This document shows, piece by piece, positions 56,893-64,000 of a stretch of 64,000 nucleotides of DNA (position 1 is its first letter; every line of letters starts with the position of its first letter). Location: the NCBI GenBank assembly GCA_019096155.1, contig JAHCVI010000002.1, forward strand, positions 1,612,001 through 1,676,000, read 5' to 3'. The position numbers and the translations under genes were made by a program. Below the pieces are notes generated by a model. That model worked only from the letters and a program-made list of their open reading frames with translations, had not been told where the DNA came from and made no database searches. Source of the DNA: Staphylotrichum longicolle. Taxonomy: Eukaryota > Ascomycota > Sordariomycetes > Sordariales > Chaetomiaceae.

Positions 56893-59556
56893 GTTGGCGA
56901 ATGTAAAAGGAGTGACTTTCGGGTTAGATGAAGAAGGTTGGAATGATGCTCGCAGAAACTCTGACGAGGGTTAAGATCGCCGATCGAGAAAATGAGTGTA
57001 TGGTATTTTGTGTGGGAAGAGGATTGGTTTGGACTATTGTGACCGGCGAGGTTAGTCCTATTGTTGGCGGCCATTCAAGTCGCTGTTTGTGGTTTGGTGA
57101 GAAGAGGAAAGAGGGGGCGAGAGGTTTGTGGCAGTCGGGCTGAAACGAAGTGAGGCGAGGGCCAGCAAGAAAAGGAGGGTGAGAGCAGTAGGGTGTTTCC
57201 TCGAATTGCACTGCTCGACGTACCAGTTTGACCAGGCGCGGTGAGCGTAAATTGTCGGGAACCACAGGTGAGCCCAGCAACCCGACCGGATGACAGTTCA
57301 CAGCTGTCAGGGTCACAAGCCTATCCAACTCGTGTCGCCCAAGAGTTGTTATCGCTGTCTCCTCTCGTACCTGACCGGCTGTTCGTGCACAACTTCCAGC
57401 TCCCGCTTTCCTGACTCGGCAGTAAAGAGAGGTTGATCGAAAGAATCGAAGATGAGAGGTCTGGAGATGGTCGGAGCGTGTCGTTGGGGGGCAGACTCCG
57501 ATGCACCCAGAAACGAAAGTTGGGCGATCAACACAGAATGCGAAATGAATGAAAAGGGTAGGTCGACGAGGACTGGGAGGTCGGTGTCGTCGTCGGAAAG
57601 TAAGGAACGTGGGCCCCGAATCGGGAAATCAGAAACAGTGAAAGTGAGTGTTGAAGGTTGAAAAGAGCGGAAGAAACGTCGGCGAGGCAGACGAGGCGCA
57701 AAAGGCGAAAGAAGGGAGCGAGTGTAAGGGAGGGGGTGTGACAGTGCCTGGCGGTGCGGCAGAGATAACCCAAATTTGGCGCCCTGTGGACTCTCTGCCG
57801 CGAGAGGGTGCAACGTTCTGTGGTGCGGGAAGGAGCAAGCCAAGTGAAGGGCCCCCTTGCCGGGATTGTGCAGGATGCTCTTTCCCGAAGCAGCACTTGA
57901 CCAGAAAAAGCAGGCATCTGGTTGGTTTGGCGGGGAGGACAAGCCTGGGCATCTGGATTAAGGGGACGCTTCAAGGATCGCGCCAGATCCCGTGGGGCCT
58001 TGTTTCTGGCTAACGCAGGAACAGCAGCACAGGCTTGCACAGCAAAGTAGGGAGTGGGTGAGCCGCTTTTTCCGAGGAAGAAGCCCCAACACTGACTTGC
58101 CTTCGCCTTTGGGGCTGGGCTGCCCCTGCCGATTAGGCATTGACAAGCGCACTGCGGATATGAGAAGACGGGGACACCACCGCGGTCGGTCGAGTCCGAG
58201 TCCGCGTCTGACACAGCAATCATTTAGCGCCAACGTACTCCGGACAGAGTTGTTCTACGACTCCTCCTCTGCGTGGGACGGTTATTATTTGGCAATCTCG
58301 AGCGCCGCGCAAGCACTCCACATACAATCATCCGCACCTCACCAGGGAGTCGCACTTGCGACGGAGCTGCCGTTGTTCAACGGAGGCTCTGGCCACAACA
58401 GCTCGTGTCCGGCAAACCCATCCTGCGGTCCTCGCTCAGACGTGGCGCAATCGTGGTGTTGAGTTTAGGATTGCGACTAAAGTGCGGAGGAGGAGTCGAG
58501 TGATTTCAGTGGCTCGCGCCGAGCCGTTGGATAGAAAGCGGGGTATGCACGCGATGAGAGAGAGAAGGGGCCTCCAGGAAACCCCAGCATCGGACGAGCG
58601 CCAAAGGCTGAAACTGTTTCAGGCTTGGGCTGCGCTAACCTCCTTTCCCGGTTGGATGCCACCCAGAGACGCGGTGAACCAATCGCAGCGCTGACACTTG
58701 ATTTTTCTCCCCACGGCAAATTGCCGGGATGGGTGGGCGCCATCTCTTATGCTGCAGGGACCTTGATGAATCCAAAATTGGGTTTTGCGGCCCCTTTCTT
58801 TGCGCCTGCTGGTGGCAACCAATGGTTCAAGGGGTTGAGCGACTCTCAAGATGGGACATTCCTTGAAACACGATTTCCTCCTATCGCGGGCCTTGTGGTT
58901 TCTCCAACCTGACTTGGCTGTCGCTCATCATTTGTGTCCCAGAAGACCATGTTTGACGGCAGCCACGTTACCGTTGAGCTCACGGGATCGGCTGATCGGC
59001 AACCTGGCAAAGCCCAGCCTCTCGGTTCGGGCAGATAAAAGTTGAGAAACATCATGCATTGTCTTGATGAGATCTATGTTGTATTGTACACAGCATATAA
59101 TAGATCTGGAGCCTGGAGCAAGAGTAAATGGCTGTTTTTGGTCGGCAGATGCGATGCACCGTGTTGGTAGTGCAGTTTGCATGTGCAGAACACACGAGAT
59201 GCCGAATTGCCATGCAGGTTTCCAATCCTGCTTGTGGAAAGTGGAACGCTTGGCATCCCAAGCCGGCGCCAGTCTGAAGAGACTCTCCACAGGCGCCACA
59301 CTCTAAGTTGACAGCCAGTGCTGTGCCACAGCTGTGACCACATCTGTGGCTGGACTGCGCTAAGATCGCCAGTGGGTTCGCATCGGGCGCGTTGTGTGGG
59401 CTTGGCATCCATCTGGCAACATGCAACCTCCTTTCTGGGACACGAGACCTTCCAGTTCCATAAACCAAGTGTCTGCTTGATCGCCAATTCCCTTTCTGAT
59501 GCCGTGCTGACGTTGTTTGGTTTTTTGGTTTTTTATTCCTTACTGCCGATTACGCG
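56893..59556. other. Intergenic, 2.7 kb, divergent promoters of the DUF1996 and SWA2 genes
   Basis: No gene supported. A minus-strand open stretch around 57350-58220 is Ser/Pro/Leu-rich in several frames and probably reflects a pyrimidine-rich leader for the DUF1996 mRNA. The 60 bp before 59557 are T-rich. Confidence 0.45.
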
Positions 59557-62394
59557 ATGGACGATCTTGCTGGCTTGAACTGGTCGGCGCCCAACCCTGG
59601 GAAGCCCTCGCAATCGCAATCGGCCCCGTCCAACCCCGCGTCTTCGGCCTACCCTTCCCTGCGTCCGACCCCGTCCCCTTTCGCATCCGGCCGCAACACC
59701 CCGCTTTCTGCCCAGGGATCCGGCAGTATCGGAGCCAAGCCACCAACGTCCAAGCCGGCCCCGGACAGCTTCGGTAACCTGCTCAACTTCGGCGCCGGCA
59801 AGAGCACTGCGAACCTGAGTCTGCGCGAGCGGCAAGACCAGCTTGAAGCAGAGAAGAGGAGGAAGGAAGAGGAGAGGCGGAAGCAGGCACATGCACACTA
59901 TGGCGACGGGCGTTTCTTCGACTCGCTTGGGCAGAGCCAATCGGGCTCGTTGCGGACTCCCTCGCCTGCAGCACTGGCACCACCTCCTGCGGCGAGCGTG
60001 AGTCCGGGCATGCAAAATGGCAAGTCTGCAGCCGAATCAGACGATGACTTGTTCGCGGCATTCAACGCCAGCACCAAAGTCGACAACTCCAGCCACTATC
60101 CCCCGCCCACAGCCTCGAGCAACACCCCTCCGGCGACCGCACCTGCTCTCGACCTGAACAACCCACAGTCCTGGAACAAGCCGAGGGAGTCGTCTGGCCG
60201 CGGTTTTGATGACGATGACGACGACCCATTCGGGCTCAACCAGCTCAAGACGAAGCCCAAGACCAGTGCGCCGCCTCCTCCAGCTGACGACGAAGACGAT
60301 GACCTGCTCGGGGATCTGGGCAAACCGGTGGACCAGGTCAGGAAGAAGGCGGCCCCGACGTTTGCGCGGGAGCCCGAGCCTGGGAAGCCTATCGAAGACT
60401 CGTCGTCGGATTCCGAGGTTGAGCCGCCCGCGCCGTCCAACGATCCATTTGACAAGGCCGTCGCTCAACTAGTAGACTACGGGTTCACACCTGAAAATGC
60501 GAGGAGAGGGCTTACGGAGAGTGGGGCTGGGCTCAACGTTCAGGCTGCCGTCAATTGGTTGTTGGACGATGCCCACAGACAAGCAAAAGAGAAGACGAAG
60601 GGCACCGGCAGCACGAGGGAGCAACCCAGGGACAGGGACGAGCGGGCCACGAGCCAATCCCGCAGTGGAACGCCGTCCTGGATGCGAGAGGGGCCACAGG
60701 GAGATGGTCACAGAAGCAGAGACAGTCGATCGCCAGCATCCATGGAAGGCGACTTTGCCAAGACTGCCGCCGCCATGGGGACGAGCCTGTTTAAGACGGC
60801 AAACAGCCTCTGGAAGACGGGACAAAAGAAGGTTCAGAAAGCCGTCGCTGACTTTCAGCAAGACGGAGACCCGAACCAGCCCAAGTGGATGCGGTCGGCC
60901 GCCCAAGACCAAGCCGGTGGCGGCGGTAGACGAGAGATGGCTGATGTCACGGATGAGGCCATAATGTTGGAGTCAGGAGGGCGGAGGGACGGGAGAGCCG
61001 GGAGGCTAGCGCCCGAAAGCCGCACTCCGAGCGAGCCTCGATCCCGTGACCGCTCGCCAGCTCTGCCGGCTCGGCCGGGGCAGGGAGGCCAAGTGCCAAA
61101 GTGGCAGCAAACCTCGCAACCGCCCCTTGATCCTCGCTCTCGGTTGGGTAGGCAGGCAGCCCAGGAGGAGAACTTCCAAGCGTACGTTAGCCCCGCGCGC
61201 AGGAAGAAGACGACCCCACAGCCACAGCCAGAGTCGAAGCCACCAGCGGAGCCAGAGCCGGATCTTCTGTTTGGTTCTGCTGCTGCTCCGGTGTCCAAGG
61301 CTACACCACCGATTCGATCCTCGCAACCGTCTCCAGCGGCTCGGCCGGCAGCCAGACCGTCCCCTGCGCCTAGACCTACTCCCCCACGACCCGCTCGCCA
61401 GATACCCAACATCTCATCGATTGCTCTACAAAACTCGACCAAGAACCGTCTCGAAGGTACCGCCCACTTCAAGCGTGGCGACTTCGCAGCGGCTCACGCG
61501 GCATACACATCCTCAATGACTGCCGTCCCGCAAGACCATCCCCTGACCATCCTCCTTCTCACCAACCGCGCCCTAACTGCGCTGAAAACGGGCGAGCCGC
61601 GCCAAGCAGTCGAAGATGCCGACACAGCCATTCGCCTGATCGGGCCCTCCAAGGGCGAAGGCGAAAGCGTCGAGCTCCAAGGCAGTGGTGACGTCCCACC
61701 CGAGAAACGCGACATGCGCGATCTCTACGGGAAAGCACTCAGCCGCAAAGCCGAGGCGCTCGAGCAAATGGAGAAGTGGGCCGATGCCGCGGCGGTGTGG
61801 CAGCTGTGCGTCGAGGCCGGGTTGGGCGGCGCGACGGCCACGGCGGGGAGACAGCGCTGCCAAAAGGCCCTCGCGCCGAAGGCTGCTCCCACCCCGCGGC
61901 CGGCATCGACACGTCCAGCCTCGGCGCTCACTCGCCCGAAACCGTCGGCCACTCCACAGAAGAGCTCCGAGGCCGTCGAGAGGCTGCGCGCCGCGCACAA
62001 GGCCGCCGAGCAGGAGGGCGACGAGAAGATTGCACTGACGGACAAGGTGGACGCGCGCATCGCCGCGTGGCGGGACGGCAAGCGGGATAACCTGCGCGCG
62101 CTGCTTGGCAGCCTGGACAATGTTTTGTGGGAGGGCAGCGGGTGGAAGAAGGTTGGGCTGCACGAACTCGTGGTGGCCAACAAGGTCAAGATCATCTACA
62201 TGAAGGCAATTGCCAAGACGCATCCCGATAAGGTAAGATACTCTCTGATATTTTCCAGATATGAACGATTGCTAATGAACTGGTGGTTGCAGATTGCGCA
62301 GGATGCCACGACGGAGGTGCGCATGATCGCCGGGACGGTGTTTAGCACTCTGAACGAGGCGTGGGACAAATTCAAGGCCGAGAACAATATGTGA
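59557..62394 (+). CDS. swa2: Swa2/auxilin-like J-protein (UBA, TPR and C-terminal J domain)
   Basis: Exon 1 (59557-62232) and exon 2 (62293-62394) give 925 residues. Order of parts: a disordered N-terminus with FGNLLNFG, DDPFGL and DDDLLGDLG motifs of the type that bind clathrin and adaptors; a charged helix (LSLRERQDQLEAEKRRKEEERRK); a UBA domain (about 297-335, AVAQLVDYGFTPENARRGL); long linkers; TPR repeats (about 628-770, LEGTAHFKRGDFAAAHAAYTS); and a terminal J domain (about 845-925) with HPD at 889-891. Auxilins recruit Hsc70 to uncoat clathrin vesicles. The 60-nt intron starts directly after HPDK, has GTAAGA, a CTAAT branch site and GCAG, and is a stop-free multiple of three, so an unspliced reading also stays open. 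UBC7 is convergent, 308 bp away. Confidence 0.93.
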   Translation: MDDLAGLNWSAPNPGKPSQSQSAPSNPASSAYPSLRPTPSPFASGRNTPLSAQGSGSIGAKPPTSKPAPDSFGNLLNFGAGKSTANLSLRERQDQLEAEKRRKEEERRKQAHAHYGDGRFFDSLGQSQSGSLRTPSPAALAPPPAASVSPGMQNGKSAAESDDDLFAAFNASTKVDNSSHYPPPTASSNTPPATAPALDLNNPQSWNKPRESSGRGFDDDDDDPFGLNQLKTKPKTSAPPPPADDEDDDLLGDLGKPVDQVRKKAAPTFAREPEPGKPIEDSSSDSEVEPPAPSNDPFDKAVAQLVDYGFTPENARRGLTESGAGLNVQAAVNWLLDDAHRQAKEKTKGTGSTREQPRDRDERATSQSRSGTPSWMREGPQGDGHRSRDSRSPASMEGDFAKTAAAMGTSLFKTANSLWKTGQKKVQKAVADFQQDGDPNQPKWMRSAAQDQAGGGGRREMADVTDEAIMLESGGRRDGRAGRLAPESRTPSEPRSRDRSPALPARPGQGGQVPKWQQTSQPPLDPRSRLGRQAAQEENFQAYVSPARRKKTTPQPQPESKPPAEPEPDLLFGSAAAPVSKATPPIRSSQPSPAARPAARPSPAPRPTPPRPARQIPNISSIALQNSTKNRLEGTAHFKRGDFAAAHAAYTSSMTAVPQDHPLTILLLTNRALTALKTGEPRQAVEDADTAIRLIGPSKGEGESVELQGSGDVPPEKRDMRDLYGKALSRKAEALEQMEKWADAAAVWQLCVEAGLGGATATAGRQRCQKALAPKAAPTPRPASTRPASALTRPKPSATPQKSSEAVERLRAAHKAAEQEGDEKIALTDKVDARIAAWRDGKRDNLRALLGSLDNVLWEGSGWKKVGLHELVVANKVKIIYMKAIAKTHPDKVRYSLIFSRYERLLMNWWLQIAQDATTEVRMIAGTVFSTLNEAWDKFKAENNM

Positions 62395-62702
62395 CGGCCA
62401 TGAAGTGACGACGAGCTGGGGTCAAGAGGGCGGAGCACGAGGCGAAGGGTACGCTTATAGAAGCTAGAACTGGCACGGGGCCCTGGAGATACACCACCAA
62501 ACCCGCTTCAAGCATGAAGCTCTGGAAGTAATCCAAAATGCAGTTAGATACCCTGCTACTACCTACCGCCCCCCATGACTACCCGACAAGATGCAGAACT
62601 CCCATGTCCCATACCACGCACGCCATGCAAAACGAACAGAAAACCAGAATCATGTCCCATGCGCCGCCATATTCACCCGAACCAGCCAGGGGCTCAATGA
62701 AC

Positions 62703-63300
62703 TCAAAGCCCCAGCATGCGCCTCACGCCGTCGCGCACCTTGGCCTCGTACTCGGCGCGGCGCTCCCGCCACATCTTGGCCGCCTCGACGTTGGCCGGGC
62801 TCTCGTCGTTGGGCTCGGCCAGCATGCTCATGACCGAGATGAGGATCTTCTCGACCGACTGGATGGGCGACCACCGCTCCGACGCGTGCTCGTAGTGGTT
62901 CGGGTCGTCGCCGGGCGGGTGCAGGATCGAGATGCAGACCAGGCCGCTCGGGTAGACTGGACCGGGGGCAGCAGAGTTAGTTATGTGTCAGTCTTCGGAT
63001 CGGGAGGGGCGGGTGGGGGGCGGGTTATATGTTGTGAGCAAGTATGGACATACCGTTTGGGTGCCAGATCTCGCCGAGAAACTTCATCGTCGGCGGGGCG
63101 AGGGGGTAGTCCTTGGGGAAGCGCAGCTCGGCGGGGAAGATGCCGCCCTCAAAGGGCGTGCCCTCGGGCCCCTGGATCCAGGCTTCCCAGTGCAGGAGGT
63201 CGTCTTCGGAGACGGGGCCGGCGGTGATGCCCTCGGGCGGGTTGTTGGTGAGCGCGCGGTATTCCTGGAGGAGCCGGCGGTGGGCCGTTGATTGCGCCAT
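62703..63300 (-). CDS. ubc7: Ubc7/UBE2G-type ubiquitin-conjugating enzyme (ERAD)
   Basis: Exons 63300-63054 and 62956-62703 give 166 residues, the family length. The UBC fold is complete: AHRRLLQEYRALTNNPPEGI, the HPN motif (EIWHPN) at the splice junction, and the active-site Cys90 in YPSGLVCISILHPP. The acidic loop GDDPNHYEHASERWSP beside the active site is the insertion that marks the Ubc7/Cdc34 class; with no C-terminal extension this is Ubc7. It should act at the ER with Cue1 and the Hrd1/Doa10 ligases to mark misfolded proteins. A single intron of 97 nt has a GTATGT donor. A divergent gene starts 358 bp upstream. Confidence 0.95.
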
Positions 63301-63658
63301 CTTGGGCGGAGTTGTCTTGCGGTTTGTGTGAGTTTGCACGAGTAAGAGTGCGTTGGGTGAGTTAACGTGTGTTAAGTTTCTTGGAGAGTTGGCATGTGTT
63401 GATTGGGAAAGTTGTCCCCGTCGCATTCGGCTTCCTGGGAACGTTGGTGGGGTTGACGTCTGAAGTGGCCACTGCCGGAACGTTTGACAGGGGCCGAGGC
63501 AACCCCTGCACCAGGAAGAAGCTATGACCACCTTCGGCAGATCGGGGCCTTGGCTTTGGCTGCAAGCTGCTGCCGGATCTTTCCATCAAAAAGCTCACAG
63601 CCGAGCTTGCAACTGTCTTCTCGCAACGACAACACCCAAAACACTCAGCGCGCCAACC
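63301..63658. promoter_or_regulatory. Divergent promoter region between UBC7 and the right-edge gene
   Basis: These 358 bp separate two divergent start codons. No named element is obvious. Confidence 0.4.
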
Positions 63659-64000
63659 ATGCCGCCAGCATTGGCCCTCCAAAGGGCCCTGGCCCGAACC
63701 CGACGCCTGCCCACACCGCTCACAACCCCGTCAATATGCCTCTTCTGCTCTTTCTCCCCGTCTCTCCGCCCTCGCTCTTCCTCCTCCCTCCGAAGAAAAC
63801 TACCACAACCACAACGCCTCCAATCCCGAGCCCAGTCCACCACCACCACCACCACCACCACAACTCCCACACCCTCCGCCCCCCCTTCAGACCCCCCCAT
63901 TGACCTCCAACGCGCCCTCCTCTCCCTGCAAACCCACCACCCGAACTACGTCAACCTCCCCCGCCTGCAGCTCGCCCTGCGCAATCTCTCGGAGCCCCCC
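63659..64000 (+). CDS. 5' end of a probable mitochondrial protein gene (cut by right edge)
   Basis: From the ATG at 63659 (GCCAACCATGCC) the frame stays open for 114 codons to the window end. The first 60 residues are rich in Arg, Ser and Leu with almost no acids (MPPALALQRALARTRRLPTP, then RSSSSLRRKLPQPQRLQSRAQS), a good mitochondrial presequence. A poly-Thr run (ACC repeat) follows, then a folded-looking start (IDLQRALLSLQTHHPNYVNL, LPRLQLALRNLSE). I cannot name the family from this fragment. Confidence 0.65.
   Translation, partial: MPPALALQRALARTRRLPTPLTTPSICLFCSFSPSLRPRSSSSLRRKLPQPQRLQSRAQSTTTTTTTTTPTPSAPPSDPPIDLQRALLSLQTHHPNYVNLPRLQLALRNLSEPP

Noticed and set aside
1..64000. CRISPR array, prophage, rRNA operon or bacterial operon structure
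   Set aside because: No regularly spaced repeats; gene structure with introns is clearly that of a fungal nuclear genome.

Overview
The window is nuclear DNA from a filamentous ascomycete (Pezizomycotina), most probably a GC-rich Sordariomycete. The evidence is the gene repertoire (Utp13, Sad1, Yju2, Any1, Kre2/Mnt1, DUF1996, Zn2Cys6), short introns of about 50-130 nt with GTRNGT donors and CTRAY branch sites, GC-rich third codon positions, and single genes on alternating strands without operons. The genus cannot be fixed from sequence alone.

Left part (1-19.3 kb): a multi-intron membrane protein gene cut by the left edge; UTP13 (18S rRNA processome); SAD1/USP39 (tri-snRNP, inactive ubiquitin-protease fold); a class II eIF4E (4EHP-like) with one frame break; a MET12-like methylenetetrahydrofolate reductase; a protein with two Myb/SANT-like repeats; and an Any1-type PQ-loop membrane protein. 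Middle (19.3-37.2 kb): a 187-bp palindromic MITE-like element, then about 13.5 kb with no supportable gene, leading into a Zn2Cys6 regulator whose zinc cluster lies in its C-terminal part. Right part (37.2-64 kb): a WDR83/MORG1 WD40 gene with several frame breaks; a Kre2/Mnt1 mannosyltransferase; a gamma-tubulin complex subunit (GCP5-like); YJU2 (splicing) with a break at codon 4; a tiny conserved-looking ORF; a GH18 hydrolase without a signal peptide; a very long single-pass membrane protein with two apparent frame breaks; a secreted DUF1996 protein; a Swa2/auxilin J-protein; UBC7; and the start of a probable mitochondrial protein cut by the right edge.

The genes are mostly unlinked housekeeping functions: RNA processing (UTP13, SAD1, YJU2, WDR83), secretory and membrane traffic (KRE2, ANY1, SWA2, UBC7), one-carbon metabolism and the cytoskeleton. 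I see no secondary-metabolite cluster, prophage, CRISPR array, rRNA or convincing tRNA. Two things stand out. First, single-base frame breaks recur in four genes that otherwise look well conserved, which points to assembly indels but could be real decay in WDR83. Second, the gene desert with its MITE sits upstream of the Zn2Cys6 regulator. Exon coordinates below were read by eye from splice consensus and reading-frame continuity.
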